This document shows positions 21,055-33,476 of a DNA stretch of 64,000 nt, in pieces. Below the pieces are notes generated by a model that made no database searches, was not told the DNA's origin, and saw only the letters and a program-made list of their open reading frames with translations. The stretch lies in assembly GCA_030737835.1 (NCBI GenBank), contig CM060849.1, forward strand, positions 27,524,311 to 27,588,310, written 5' to 3'. The stretch comes from Acorus gramineus. Lineage: Eukaryota > Streptophyta > Magnoliopsida > Acorales > Acoraceae. How positions within the stretch are numbered: the stretch's first letter is position 1; each line of letters opens with the position of its first letter. Position numbers and translations under genes: made by a program.

Positions 21055-21420
21055 GCGTATGAGGTGTAATATAGGTTTATTTATCTTAATAGTTATACCG
21101 GGACAGATAATAATCCATGCTGAATAAAAAAAAAAATTTAGTTGTTTATTCTGTTATTCTCATTGAAAAACGTAAAAGTGACATTTTTATTGTTTTGTTC
21201 ACATTGAATAAAATGATCATAAATAGTGGATAAGGGATAAATAACATGAATCTCTCTTGTATGCAACTATATCTTTACAATTTATCCCTTATCCAGACCT
21301 GACTATTAGAATTTATCCGAAGAAAACAGTAAGTGAATAATACTTATTTTTCAATATTCACTCATATTCTCTATTAATTCTCCATCATATACAGGGTAAA
21401 AGACGGATAGAGATGAAATT
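21055..21420. mobile_element. Diverged MITE of the 1814-2262 family
   Basis: Shared landmarks include TGTTATTCTCATTGAAAAACGTAA, described here only as a block at 21153-21176, then TGAATAAAATG and GGATAAGGGATAAA. Ends are poorly preserved, so the boundaries are approximate. Confidence 0.4.
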
Positions 21421-21573
21421 TGTATGCGTCTTATTATACAATTTTTTTTTTTTATTCCTTTCCTTCTATTGAATGCTTACTCCTTTTTCTTTTTTTTTTT
21501 CTATACCGGTTTCATTTTTGAAAAATAGAAAATAAGAACACAGGGAGCTCAAAACGTGCCACTGTTGAAAATG

Positions 21574-21583
21574 AAAAACAAAA
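21574..21583 (-). terminator. Pol III oligo(T) terminator of the tRNA-Gly gene
   Basis: On the transcribed direction a TTTT (21583-21580) and TTTTT (21578-21574) run begins 7 bases after the tRNA 3' end, the usual RNA polymerase III stop signal. Confidence 0.85.
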
Positions 21584-21589
21584 CGAAAT

Positions 21590-21660
21590 TGCACCAGCCG
21601 GGAATCGAACCCGGGTCTGTACCGTGGCAGGGTACTATTCTACCACTAGACCACTGGTGC
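21590..21660 (-). tRNA. tRNA-Gly(GCC): tRNA-Gly (anticodon GCC)
   Basis: The 71-base minus-strand sequence folds as a complete cloverleaf: a 7-bp acceptor stem GCACCAG/CTGGTGC with discriminator A at 21590, a D arm with GTCTAGTGGTAGAAT (A box), an anticodon stem GTACC/GGTAC with loop CTGCCAC, and a T arm CCGGG-TTCGATT-CCCGG (B box). The GCC anticodon is at 21626-21628. It is the standard nuclear tRNA-Gly(GCC), without an intron. It stands alone between transposon-rich stretches. Confidence 0.97.
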
Positions 21661-22295
21661 TGATTTTGTTTGATCAGACTTCATTAATTTTATTAATAAA
21701 CATTATTCTAAAATTGCACTACTCTAATTTTTTTCTTCTACTGGTATAAATAACTCTTATGAATTAGACGTTTCACGTATCAAATTTTTTTTTTTTTTAC
21801 CTTTAATAAATCTTTAGTCACATCCTATTCACATTTTATCAATAACTTAACTTATCAATTTTCTATGATTTAACAAAAATTTCATCATTACGTTTTTCAT
21901 AAAAAATAATTAAAAACTCAATCAAATAAAAATATTATAGTTGTCTATACTAAAATAGTTATTTATCTTACAAAAGTTTATGTCACTATTTAAATAGCGA
22001 TTAAAAGCTTGGCACGGCATATTCACGTTTTATTATATCATGGTGCACACAGAGAAGGTGAAAGAGTAGTTTATATCTGTTCTATGATTTTCCAACAATT
22101 AAAACGGTCAAAGTGACTGATTTAATTGTGGGTTAGCTTTTGATGATGCAACTATAAAAAGTAAGAAAAGAAAGGGTTCTCGATCTCATTGGATTTCATA
22201 AATCTTATCAACCCTCGCGAACTTTTCAAGTCTCACAAATCTCTATTTCAAATTATAAAGTCAACATTAGTTGACATGAAAACTACCCAAAACAA

Positions 22296-22325
<30 letters not shown>
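22296..22325. repeat. (AAT)n microsatellite
   Basis: About ten perfect AAT trinucleotide units. The poly-tyrosine ORF on the minus strand is an artefact of this repeat. Confidence 0.95.
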
Positions 22326-22328
<3 letters not shown>

Positions 22329-23062
22329 GAGGCTTATTAGTCCTTGCTTTTGGTGGACATGACCCCACGAATGCAGAACATGTAGTCTTTCTTGTGATTG
22401 AGTGCACTTTTGAAAAAGCACTACATCTTTCATTGCTTGACAGTCTAAAAAGTCTGTCCACTAGATCAATATAAATTATACAATTCATGATCATCACCCA
22501 AGGAAAGGGAGAATTGAAGATGAAGCATGTCATGTTTTGATTCACTTCACAAGAAAACCAAAAATATCTTATCAGCACCACGAGTATAGCAACAATTTCA
22601 AACTAATCATTCTGTCGTATTGTCAAATTTCAGAAAGTCTTCCAAATTCCACCCATTTTTATCATAATTGGTGATTATGTAAATAGCTCCATATATGGTA
22701 GTTTTTATTATTTGCAACTTAATTTGGTTCCAACCCCAGCCAGAACTTTATGGGTGGAGCTCGATTTTTAGGTTACAGAAACAAGATTCTATGTTCGACT
22801 TCATATTAGGTTTAAGTAATGATTTCTTTTTGAAGTTGGGATTAAGTTGATGTTTTCGACAACCTGATCCAATCAGGAGCGGAGCTACAAAAAGACATGT
22901 ATAATTAAATTGTTGTATTAGGGGTAGTTTTGTATTAGTTACTTTAATTTAAAATAAATGTTTTTTTTCCTTTCATCAATAGTTCCTCCATTTTTTGTGA
23001 CATAAAGTTCATGGGTTAGTTTGTCAAGATTTTAAGAATAAGTAATCATAATTTAGAAACAA

Positions 23063-23936
23063 AAAATTGTTAGAATTTTTGTACGTAACAGACAAATATT
23101 AAGTTAAACACAAATTCTTATAATTATCACATCAAGAATATAAATATCAAATATATATATCAAATCATACATGCACTAAAATATATAATAAAAGCATGAA
23201 ATTAAATGAAATAGAGATTCAAAAAGGTGTATTCAGAAATGTGGAAACGAGTGAAGACACTGTGTCCTCGGTGAATAAGGCCCCCTCACGCACAAGGTTG
23301 AATGGCTTCTACCACTGAGAGATTCGACCACAACAGGTTTTGTTCTTCCGGGGTGCGAGCTACGGAAGAACCACGGTGAACAGACTACAATCATTTTAGA
23401 TGCCCAAATCAGGAATTAATGAGAAACTAGAGTGGATGGAACACTATTGATTGAATAACACTTCTCAAATCAAAAAGCAATCTTGTGTTGGAGAAATGAT
23501 GAAATAGATCACATTTGCTCATGGGTTGAATGCTCTAAAAAAATGTTTTGTTGATTATGACCCTCTGTATCATATCAAATGGTGCATCATGCCTTTATAT
23601 AAGCAAGAGTATCAACCTTTTCAATTCCATGCATGCATGGGCTGTGTATTATTAATGCACCAAGATTAATGCATGTAACGGTTCCCCAAGAAATGCATGA
23701 GATTAAATTTATGGTTACAAAATATATGCCACAAATGCATGCAATGGTGTCATTTGTAACTCATGCCATTAAAACGCTTAGGGGGTTTAATTTGGACAAA
23801 TGAATGAAACACATGTAATTAAATTCCATTCAAGCATGCAATTAGACATATAAAACGTATGCAATTAGAGGAGTGGTCACACATCACATTAGAACATAGT
23901 GATTATGTATTTTGATCACAAAATTCCAACAAAAAT
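23063..23936 (-). mobile_element. Solo LTR (copia-like) with 5-bp TSD
   Basis: An 864-bp segment (23068-23931) has perfect TG..CA ends with an inverted repeat (TGTTAGAATTTTTGT / ACAAAATTCCAACA) and is flanked by AAAAT on both sides (23063-23067, 23932-23936). On the minus strand it reads TGTTGGAATTTTGTG.. and carries a TATATAAAGG promoter box near 23597. No internal domains or second LTR are present, so it is the product of LTR-LTR recombination. The ends and length fit Ty1/copia LTRs; the lineage was not resolved. Confidence 0.88.
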
Positions 23937-24224
23937 ATGTCAGTTATATCATTATTTACATTTGTCAACATTAAGGCAAAAAAATGGGATAAATGCTATT
24001 CTACCATTTAGATCGAATATTTTTATTTCAATTCAAAACAATTGTTCACCTTTTACTCCATTTTTTTATATATAATAAACAAGATAATTACATTATTTTT
24101 TCTCTTATCCCTTTCTCTAATCACTAATCTCCTTATCAAACTAGCTACATATGTTTGGGAGCATCTATCCCAACTAATCAAATTTGTAGATCTACCAACT
24201 AAAAAAATATCATCACCTATAATT

Positions 24225-24724
24225 CTATCCCCACTTTTTGGTTGGTGGAAATTGGGAGAGAGAGAGAGAAAGGATGACTTGATGGAGAGTGGCGGTGGAT
24301 GGGACGGTTGAGGAGGAGGATGGGCAAAGGACGTTGAAGGAGGCAGGGAATTGGAAGGGGGTTAGAAGAATAAGAGAGAACGGGAGAATCTGGGAGGGGG
24401 GCGATGAAGAGCAGATGGCGGTGAGCAGAGGAGGCCGACCACCTCCCCAACCTCTCTCCCCCTTCTCTATGCCGCTCCAACCTCTCTTTCTCTCTCTCCG
24501 GCCTCCTCTGGCATCCGCATGCCACCCTCCTCCTTCTTTTCATTGACCTATCACTCGCCGCACCTGTTGTCCTCCTTCACCTCTCTCCACCTTCCCCCCT
24601 CCCCCCCCCCCCCCCTCTCTCTCCCCATTTCCCCCTCTTACCTCCGTCGATCTCCCATCGTCCCCTTCCCACCACCCAAACAAATTCTGGGCAGTGAGAA
24701 TGTACTTTGGGATGGTGGGGATAG
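24225..24724. repeat. Purine/pyrimidine-rich segment with short inverted ends
   Basis: CTATCCCCAC at 24225 faces GTGGGGATAG at 24715-24724. The left half is GA-rich (GAGAGAGAGAGAAAGG) and the right half CT- and C-rich, including a C run at about 24600-24614. Open frames exist on both strands only because of this skew. A DNA transposon or foldback origin is possible; no target duplication was confirmed. Confidence 0.35.
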
Positions 24725-24789
24725 TCTCTCCCGAATCCTCATACTCCTATTTAGGTAGCAGAATATGAGAGAATAAGTAAAAAAAAAAC

Positions 24790-25110
24790 TATTTATTGGC
24801 AAGAGATAAGTCAGAATAAGCTAGTATTGATATTCCAAGTCCTCGTGAAATTTGTGTTATTCCATCTAATATATTACATTTGTATAAAAGTGTCCCACAT
24901 GTCTAATCACCTCTTATAAATCAGAAAACTCAAATGCAAATTAAATTTTTACATTTTATAAATCTTTATTCACATTTTATTCACCATTTATCCATAACTT
25001 ATTCATGATCATTCAATCAAACAACAACAACCTCTTTGCTATATTTTTAATAAAAATAACAAAAATAAATTTTTTTTTTTAATTAATGTTGAAATAATGA
25101 TCAATCTGTA
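24790..25110. mobile_element. Inverted copy of the 1814-2262 MITE family
   Basis: The reverse complement shows the same order of landmarks as the other copies (TTTATAA..TGAATAAAATG, CCCACAT and TCACCTCTTATAAATC in the plus orientation). Ends are eroded. Confidence 0.45.
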
Positions 25111-25520
25111 TCCAAATATCTTATGTCGCTAACAGGGTCATGTGATAATGTACTATGGATAAGGTACAAAATAACAGCACGCATCGGCATAATTGGTATT
25201 GCGCTCCACGTCAGCCCCCACCCACATTGGCGCCTTTACACAAACCCATCTCGCATAACGGATGGTGTCGTCAGATCGTCCGTTGACACATCCTAACTTC
25301 ATAACAACCGTCCGATCTCTCCCGTAATTTTTTTTAAAAAAATATGGTTTAAGATTAACAGTTTGGTTTCCGTGAAAGCTAAAAAACACTGCAATAACGA
25401 GATTTAAAAATAATGATTAGTTTGTTTAATCTATTCATAGAACGGGTGCAGGACACGTGATCTACAGACCCAAAACGATACGTAACGGTTTCGGGCATTC
25501 TCCATCCAAAATTTAAAACG

Positions 25521-25747
25521 AGGCTCTGTTTGGAAGCACGGTTGGCGAGTCCATGGTGAGGGGAATACTTGGAGAGACCTGTGGTGGGGGGAAACAATGT
25601 TTTACGGAGTCGAAAGAATGCAGAAAAAATGGCAAATGACGGGATCAACAAAGGAGTATAAGGTGCCCAATATATATATATGAAAAATGTGTCTGTCTTT
25701 GCATTTACGTTTGCACCACTTACCCAACGCACTCCCAAACGGAGCCT
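25521..25747. mobile_element. Short MITE with AGGCTCYGTTTGG ends
   Basis: A 227-bp element starts AGGCTCTGTTTGGA and ends CCCAAACGGAGCCT, a nearly perfect 14-bp inverted repeat. No transposase and no convincing target duplication are visible. The minus-strand frame over 25379-25738 lies across it and is not regarded as a gene. Confidence 0.7.
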
Positions 25748-25937
25748 AAATCATAAACCTCATAGTTTGGTTGAAATATTATTTTAGTATTAATAAAAAA
25801 TAAATTATTCTATCTAAACATGTTAATTTTAATGTGTTTTATTACATTATCTTCAAGTCTTAATATATTACTCAATCTAAAAAATATCTCCAACAACTTG
25901 TACTCTTAACGTAGGGGAAATATCTCCAAAAATATCT

Positions 25938-26025
25938 CTGCCTGCGCTTGGCGTAGTGGTGTAAGCACACCACCTATTTCATAAAGGTCGACGGTTTGAT
26001 TGGCATGAGAAAAAAAAAAGGAAAA
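25938..26025 (+). repeat. tRNA-like SINE fragment
   Basis: An A-box-like TTGGCGTAGTGGTGTAAGC is followed, about 40 bases on, by a B-box-like GGTTTGATTGGC and then by an A-run. The spacing and order match the pol III head of tRNA-derived SINEs. The fragment is short and its ends are unclear. Confidence 0.45.
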
Positions 26026-26090
26026 ATAACACTTTGGGCTAGGTGTGTTGTGAGCTCTGTCCATTGTCTATGACTTGTAAATTAAAAAGG

Positions 26091-26556
26091 TTAAAGATAT
26101 TCACGTCCTTATAAACATGAAAAATTCTATATAAATCATTATTAAAATTGGAGCAAACATATAAGTTCTTAAAAACTTATAAAAATCCTATACATCTCTA
26201 TTATCAGTAGAAGTTAACTCTGACTCAATTTATCATAGTTGATCCTAATTAATATTATGAAATGACTAAATTATCTCCAACTTATTTACCCCTCCAAATT
26301 GTTTTTGTAGAACAATTTGATTTTTTGCAATGAACTATTTTGCCTTAATGATAATTTATAGGGACTATAATGTCTATACAATTACATAAGGAAAGAATAT
26401 TCTAGGAATATTCATTCAAATCTAGATGAAAATTTAACTTAGATATGATAATTGGGTTTTTTTTGGGAGTTTTTGAAGATTTGTATTTCTGCTCCCATTT
26501 TAATAGCGACTTTATGTGAGATTACACATTTTTGTAAGAATGTAGATATCTTTAAT
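26091..26556. mobile_element. Palindromic MITE (family of 1-340)
   Basis: TTAAAGATATTCACGTCC at the left is mirrored by GTAGATATCTTTAA at the right. About 200 bp of each arm are inverted copies (ATTAAAATTGGAGCA versus TGCTCCCATTTTAAT). The centre is near 26320. No coding capacity is present. Confidence 0.65.
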
Positions 26557-26989
26557 AATAAAAAAAGAAATTTTTATTTTAAGTCCCCATAAACCATATG
26601 ATATAGTGATCGATCCTTCAATTCTTCATATTTTGGTTTTATCCCCAAGATTTAAAGGATATGTTTCTTTTTAGTCTCTGAGAGGGACTTATCCTTAAAT
26701 TATTTGGTTTTATTTTTGGTCACTGGGGGAATAGAAAGGAACATATCCTTTAAATTTGAGGACTAAAACCAAAATATGAAGAAGTGAGAGATCGATTCTT
26801 AAATAGATATGTTTACAGAACTAAAAACTTAAAAACCCTAAAAAAAAACTCATACGCTTGGTGCAGGGTAATTCCGTCTTTTGCACTTCGATACACTTGA
26901 GATGGCAGAAACCCAGTAATAATCCACTCAATCGAGGGTTATTTATATTCATGAAATGCTTTCATGTACAAAAAAAAAAAAAAAAAAAA

Positions 26990-27749
26990 TATTCAAATAA
27001 CACAACCTTATAATCCCTTACTTTTCCAAAAGTCCATATAACACCTTGAAAACACCTATATATATCCAAATAACCCATGAGATAAACTTCCGTTGATAGA
27101 TAAAGAATATTATACGAATATTGCATTTAATTAACGTTGACGAAAAACATAATATACAAAAAAAAAACCTTCACAATTTATTAAAAATGTGCAAAAGCCT
27201 TTTGTAAATGACAATTTTAACTCTTTATATATATTATAAAATCATATCAAAAGATATAAAATCGTTATTTACATATAATTTTCTTTATTTTTAACATATT
27301 ATAGAGTTTTTTAGTATATTATTTTTCAGGGTTAACCGGATAGAATATTCGTAGAATAATCCTAATATTTGAACGAAAATTTAACTCAATAGGTTATATC
27401 GATTTACATAGGCAAGGATGGCTGTGAGCAGAGGCCACCGAGGCAATTGCCTAGGGCCCCCTCTTAAAAAAGAGTCTTAAAATCTAGGATTTTTTTTTTT
27501 GTATATTAAACATTTTTAGATAAACTTAATTCTTTTTAAATTTAAACATATCCATTTATCTACTTAATTTTTTTAATATAAATGTAGTGAGACTCATTTT
27601 ATAAGTTGGTCTAGAACCTCATCTAAATTCACTAATCTCATAGTCAGCCTGTACATAGGTGTTTTTAAAGGGTCACAAAAATTTAAGGAAAAATTTATAT
27701 AGATTTTGAGCAGTTTTCAGATTTACAGGGGTTTATATGGATTTGTCCC
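26990..27749. mobile_element. Palindromic Mutator-like MITE, copy interrupted by a hAT-like insertion
   Basis: This is a diverged relative of the 535-1074 element: AGTCCATATAACAC, CAGGGTTAACC and ACAGGGGTTTATATGG followed by ATTTGTCCC recur in the expected mirror order. The right arm is split at 27412 by a 239-bp insertion. The left end is masked by an A-run. Confidence 0.55.
27405..27659. mobile_element. Small hAT-like insertion with 8-bp TSD
   Basis: The insert (27413-27651) begins CAAGGATGGCTGTGAG and ends CTCATAGTCAGCCTG, imperfect inverted repeats. It is bracketed by the exact 8-bp repeats TACATAGG (27405-27412, 27652-27659). Eight-base duplications and CA..TG-type ends fit the hAT superfamily. 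It also contains the GGCAATTGCCTAGGGCCCC block common in plant hAT relatives. Confidence 0.75.
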
Positions 27750-27924
27750 AAAAAAAAAACAATAAAATAAAATTCGCTAATCATATATAATACGGACTCT
27801 GACTCCCTTTTTCCCCCCCTCCATGTGCTCTGCTCCTCCATCGATTCTCTGTTTCTCGAATCCATCACAAATTAAAAAAAAAAACCAAAAAACAGAAAAC
27901 AAAGTCCTAGACTTCTTTCAAGTC

Positions 27925-30900
27925 ATGATCGAGTCTCCATTGAAGCCCCTAAATGAAACGACGTCTGCTTCAGAGATGGAGGAAAACACGGCCCTGTCCC
28001 TGCAGAGGGCGGTGAAGCAACTCCACTTCGGTTGTCCCGCGGAGAGGGTCATCGCCGCGCGCGAGATCAAGGACCTCGCGCGCGCGGACCTCCGCACGAG
28101 GAGGTCCCTCGCGTCGCTCGGGGTCGTGCCTTCGCTCGTGTCGATGATCGGTTGCGGCGGATCGTCAGGTGTTGCGGCGGTGGAGGCTCTTATCGAGCTC
28201 GCTCACGGCACTTACACGTAAGCACTCGATCGTCGTCTCTTGCTTTTGGATTATAATGAGATTCTTGAAAATAGGGATATCGATTGAAATTAGAGGGAAA
28301 CAAGATTAGATTTAAGTGGTTCTTCTTGAGCCTCCAGTTGTATGAATAAAGTAGTCTAAATAATCTTTTTGGTGTTTTTTAAAAAGTAAAATTTTTTTTT
28401 ATTAAAAATTATAAATAACTTTTTATTAAGTCTACTTTTTTTTTAAAAAAAACTAGCGTTTGGTAACACGTGTTTTTTCGTTTTATTAAAAAATAAAAGG
28501 GATCAAGAGCTCCCGTAGCCTTATTGTAGCGGATAGGGAGCTACAAGACATATTATATGTTTGATTACATTTTTTTTTTTTTATCGTGTCATCAATTTAT
28601 TTTTGTCTTTGGTGTTGGGGCATGATTATGTTATTTCAACCTTAATTGAAAGTACTTTTAATATTTATACTAACTTATATGAATATAGGTCCTCCCTAAC
28701 TAAAGTTTTTTCATATTATTATCTTCATCTTCTTTTCTAGCTTTCATTCTAGTCCGCATATAAAATCATTTAAGGATGTATATGTTATTATAAAAAATAA
28801 AATATATATTTAAATAAATAGCATAAATCCATTTATAAAAAATATTAAAAGTTATAAAGAATTATATAACTCATCAATATAAGTATATGATATTGAAATT
28901 GAGATTGAAAAAAATCAACAAAGTTTGTCACATATTCAGTTATCCTAAGTTGACCCCATGATAAATGTTTCGTCAAAAAAAAAAAAAAATATGTTAAGCG
29001 AAAGAAAACTATGTTTAAAAAAGCATATAAAGGTGGGCACCTAAATCACTGGAATAAACCAAACTAACAAATAAGGGTGGATTCATGATTACTAACGTTC
29101 ATTCAACCGACCTATCATCAAAGTCTCGATCACAAAAGTCAGTACTGATGACATATACGTGAATAATGGGAGTGATTTAGTCAACGTATTCGGAGTAGGC
29201 ACTGCTCCACAATGTGACGAAACTTTGACCGGAAACTGTCAAAATGTTCGGTCCAGATTTTTTTATAAAAAATAAAAAAAATATTTCTTCCATAAATCCA
29301 TATCCATCTGATGTTGTGGATTGGTCGTTTGTGATTCTGACCTATTAAAATTTCAGTTTTTTATTTTTGTTTTTTAATGGGTTGGGTTTGTTTGGACAAA
29401 TTAGGCGATTCGGCATTGTTTTTGCTTATCTTCTGCAAATTTGTATTGTTGTTAGATTGGTGTATGTTCTTGCTAGTCCACTTGCTTTGTTTGGCAGACT
29501 TTCAGGCACCATGGACAATAATTATTTGACTGACTGTCCTTTTTTTTTTTTTTTTGTCTAAAGATTCTCTGCACTTCGTTGTCTTGTTATCCGTTTTCGT
29601 TTTCAATTCTTCTGTCCCCACCACATGAAACAAATCACTAGGCCTTGTTTATGGAACACATTATTGAATCATTAATACTGTTTTTCTTTTGATTGGGTCA
29701 AATTTTGGTTGATGTTGGAAATACTAATCTAATTCCGTTTGTCATTTCATTCATTAGTGAAAATGTTTAGATTTAATAGATAAATGAAACTATAAAAGTG
29801 ATATCTCATAGTAAAAATAAATAGACAATTCAAAGTTAATATCATTAAAAAAAATTTAAATTTGAACATATAAATTTAATACTTGTTACATCAACTTTAG
29901 ATCTGATCCAAGTTTACTACCCAACCCCTCAATCCAAAATTAATTGGATTCAGGTTATTCAGGATTAGACGGACCTGATTCCTATCCATAAGTCGGGTTG
30001 GATCAGTTTCAACCTCCCAAAGTTTTGTTACAAAAAGATTGTATAGATTTTGTATGGACCTGACATTCTTTTCCCCTTCAAATGTGTTCTTCGTAAACAG
30101 CAACAAAGCTCTAATGGTGGAAGCAGGACTTCTCTCAAAACTTCCACACCTCCTAAACACACCTGAAAACCCATCAATCACAAGCCCCATAACAACCCTC
30201 TTATCCTCTCTATCAACCCTCATCAACACCACCCTCTCATTCCCCTCCAACTCAGCCAGTCTCCTCCAATTCCTCATCCACACCCTCACCTCCGCCACCG
30301 CCACCGACGCATCAAAATCCGCATCCCTCGCAACCCTCTCCAACCTCTCCCAAAAACTAGCCTTCGCGCACGCAATCCTCTCCAACGGCGCCATGCGCGC
30401 GCTCGCGCGCGCCTCCTTCGACGAGCGCCTCTCCAAGACGGCGCTATCTACGATGGGCAACCTCGTAACGGTGAAGCGATTGGCGGCGGAGGAAGACGAG
30501 TCGGTGGTGAAGGCTCTGATGGAAGTGCTTGCGTGGGAGGGAAGACCCAAGTGTCGGGAGCTCGCGCTGTACGTGCTGATGGTGTTGGCGCACAAGAGTG
30601 GGATGCAGAGGCGGACCATGGCGCGTGAGGGGGTGGTGCCTCTGCTTCTTGAGGTGGCGCTGCTCGGGAGCACGCTTGCGCGGAAGCGGGCGATGCGGAT
30701 GCTGGGGTGGTTTAAGGAGGAGAGGGAGCGGGAGGGGGCGGGAGCGGGAGCGTCGATGCCGCGGAAGGGGGTGGTGGTGGGAGGGGAGTGTAGGAGGTGC
30801 ATGAAGGGGATGGTGAAGCAGAGCCTTGATAGGAATATGGAGTTGATTGTGAGGAGGGCTGGTAGGAGTGTTTCAGGGGATGGGTTTGACGTGGGGTCTC

Positions 30901-30938
30901 TTTTGTTGAGCTCTAGCTCTAAGAGCTTGCCTTATTGA
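27925..30938 (+). CDS. ARM-repeat protein (At1g08315-like, no U-box)
   Basis: There are two exons, 27925-28217 and 30101-30938, joined at HGTY(T)NKALMVEAG with a GT-AG, phase-2 intron of 1883 bp; the product is 376 residues. The N-terminus (ALSLQRAVKQLHFG..AAREIKDLAR) and the block VVPSLVSMI..AVEALIELAHGTYT are the armadillo core of a plant family often annotated as 'U-box protein 7-like'. No U-box itself is present. Further ARM-type helices run to about residue 300 (ALSTMGNLVTVKRLA, CRELALYVLMVLAHKSG). The tail is basic with a CRRCMKGMVKQSLDRNMEL block. ARM repeats bind partner proteins; the partner is unknown. The start at 27925 is preferred; an in-frame upstream ATG (27823) and a downstream one (27976) remain possible. 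The coding DNA is GC-rich, in sharp contrast to its AT-rich intron. Confidence 0.92.
28218..30100 (+). other. Intron of the ARM-repeat gene
   Basis: Donor CACGTAAGC, acceptor CGTAAACAG. The interior is AT-rich with several T runs. No exon-like or transposase-like frame is seen, and nothing inside could be assigned to a repeat family. Confidence 0.8.
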
Positions 30939-31104
30939 AAGGATTTGTTTTGGTTTTCTTGATGTTTTTGTGGGAGTTGCAATGTTTCATGAATTGGAAT
31001 TGTTGAATCCCCTGGATTTGTTCATTTGTTTATGAGGTTGTGGGGGGTCAAATCAGAGACTGTGACGCCGCAGGATTGGATTCTTAAGACTGTTAAATTA
31101 AGTC

Positions 31105-31400
31105 CTTGGCCGGGTGGATATGGACACCTCCCTAGCTTCTCGAGTTCAATTCTTGGTGAGGTTAAGAAGAGGAAAAAATGGTGTTTTTAGCTTTAGTTGT
31201 GTGTTAGTGGTGGGCTTGACCCACATGATCTTCTAACCAAAGTTAGGGTGGACTTTGGTCTCCTGAGCTGTAGGCCATGCTATGTGTGTGTGACCAACCT
31301 TTGGATTGAGTATGTCTTAGTAGACTGTCCACGTTGTTGTAATCGACCTATGATGCTTGTCAATTTGTCATTGCCCTACGGGGCCTTATGTACCTTAAAA
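31105..31400 (+). repeat. tRNA-derived SINE-like element
   Basis: TTGGCCGGGTGGATATGG resembles a pol III A box, and GAGTTCAATTC about 30 bases later resembles a B box. A unique-looking body of about 240 bp follows, ending in an A-rich tail at about 31397-31420. The layout is that of a plant SINE. The target duplication could not be identified. The 75-codon frame here is not a gene. Confidence 0.55.
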
Positions 31401-31419
31401 AAAAAAACAAAAAACTCTA

Positions 31420-32900
31420 TATAACTCTATAAAAAATTAATTAAATTAGTTTTAGTTCTTATAAAATTAAAAAATTGTCATAGGTCTCTATATTATTAGA
31501 AAAATTTCAATCTTTACCACCACCCCCAACTAACTAGGTGCATGTTAACCCTAAATACACATTAAAAATTATCAAAATACCCTCACCCTTTATTGTTGAA
31601 AATCGATTTAACTCTTTAGAAACTTGTGAAAATCAGAAAAGTCTCTACAAAATCAGTAAATCTCCTCAGATCCCTATCTTATTAGACAATATTATTTTAC
31701 TCTTTACTGACTACCGTAACCGAAACTAACTAGATTTACGGTTGACTCTAACCATACATGATAAATTATTGTAATACCCTTTTAAAATTTATTTGATAAA
31801 TTATTATAATACACTAACCATATTTAATATGGTTGACTTTAAGGGAATTTACTGATTTTACAGTGATTTTTTTTTCATAATTTTTCGTGTTGTTATATCA
31901 GTTTTTTCCCTTTTTTTATTATCGTTGGTGAGGATATGATAGCAGGAGAATTTTTAAGAAAAGACAAATGTATTTTTGTCATTAAAATAACTAAATTGGA
32001 TTTTTCATACTTTATAGGGACTCATTTCAATGTATTTATTAGAGCAATTTAACTCAGGCACTAAAACCGGTAACCATATATATTTTTTTGAGGTTTGTGG
32101 TGATTTTTTAATTTTATAAAAATTAAAAAAAAGTTAGCTAACTTTTAAGGGAGTTGTATCTATTTTTTTTTCCTTTTTTATATACCCTTTAAACATCTCA
32201 TTTTGTCAAAAACTTCCTTGGTGAAATATTATTTTCAGTAACACCCTCTAAAAGAATTTAAATTATGCATGAATATCTTTTCATGAGGTTGAGTAAATTA
32301 TTTTTTTTAGATGGGTTGTATGGATGGGTTGCATAATCCCATGTCCCTGTTTGAATATATTTTTACTCTCAGGTCTCAATATGGTTGATAGTATATTTGT
32401 CGCCCAGCTTTGCACTCTCAATATGCAGTCCAAGCACTAGTGTTTATTTTTTATTTTTTAAATAACTCATATAATAAGAGATATATATACTTTTATACAA
32501 AAAAAAACACGTTAGACTTATTTACATAGTGTAATAAAAATTATAACAAGATATATATTTCATTACAATAAAATATAATTGACTAACAATGTAAACAGAG
32601 TTAAAAAATGGGTCAAGTAACAGCTCTCCGTACGATAAACTTTTTGAGGGCCATTATTTTCATCCTTTCAGATCCTCACCCCACCCCTCCTAGACAGCCT
32701 CCACCACTCCATAGAACGGGCCCTCCACAATCTCGTCGCGGGTGACGGCCATTGACAAAGACGATGTCGGTAGAGTCTACATAATATTCGTCAACGGTAA
32801 AACTGTCGAGTTATTCGGTATTTGTTGATCTTTTGAGTGTCGAACCATTAACAGATATTCTGCATTTGTTTATGAAAATTGCATCGACAACCCTCCTGTC
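31420..32900. other. AT-rich intergenic DNA, no gene seen
   Basis: Repeated ACTAACTAG, CTATATTATTAGA and TTTACTGATTTTAC-type blocks facing each other in 31440-32080 suggest a decayed foldback element. No gene is supported. A CAGGGCCGGCCCTGAG hAT-like terminus begins at 32906. Confidence 0.4.
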
Positions 32901-33476
32901 TATACAGGGCCGGCCCTGAGATTCGTTTAAAGAGAATGGACTTTAGACAAATTCATAAAATGGAGTATCAAAAATAAAATAAAATATAGTGAGCAATAAC
33001 ACAATTAATATTTAAAAAAATTAAAAATACAAAAATAAAAACCAAACAAAAAACATTTTACAGGGAAAAAGATTATTAATTATGTTTTTAGTTTTAATGA
33101 ACAAGAAAAAAAAACAAAAACAAATTTCTTGAAATGTGAGATCTGTTAATGAAAAATGACTTAGAATTTGAGTTATACAAGACAATTTCTATATCATTTG
33201 GCACTCAAAACCGTGCCCTAGATACCAATTAGTGTTAGAGAATGCAATTTTCAACTAATGACAGAAGGAGCAGTTTTGGATTGTCAAATTCAGAATCCAA
33301 AGCTCATAACCTCTAAATCTAGATGAGCTGACATGGGAACTACACCATACAATACATTCAGATTTTAAACAAACACCAGGAAAAAAAAATTAATACACCC
33401 AAAAAGTATAGGGAAAGGGTTTAAATTGGGTAGGGTGTGATGTAAAGGAAGGTCTGTGTTTAATGATAGTGGGTGT

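Noticed and set aside
22267..22581. 104-codon minus-strand frame ending in poly-tyrosine
   Set aside because: The tail is an (AAT)n microsatellite and the rest has no recognisable content.
24217..24758. Proline/serine-rich and arginine-rich frames on both strands
   Set aside because: Produced by a GA/CT-skewed repeat with no start context or domain.
29897..30802. 301-codon minus-strand frame
   Set aside because: It is antisense to exon 2 of the ARM-repeat gene, which splices cleanly and matches a known family.
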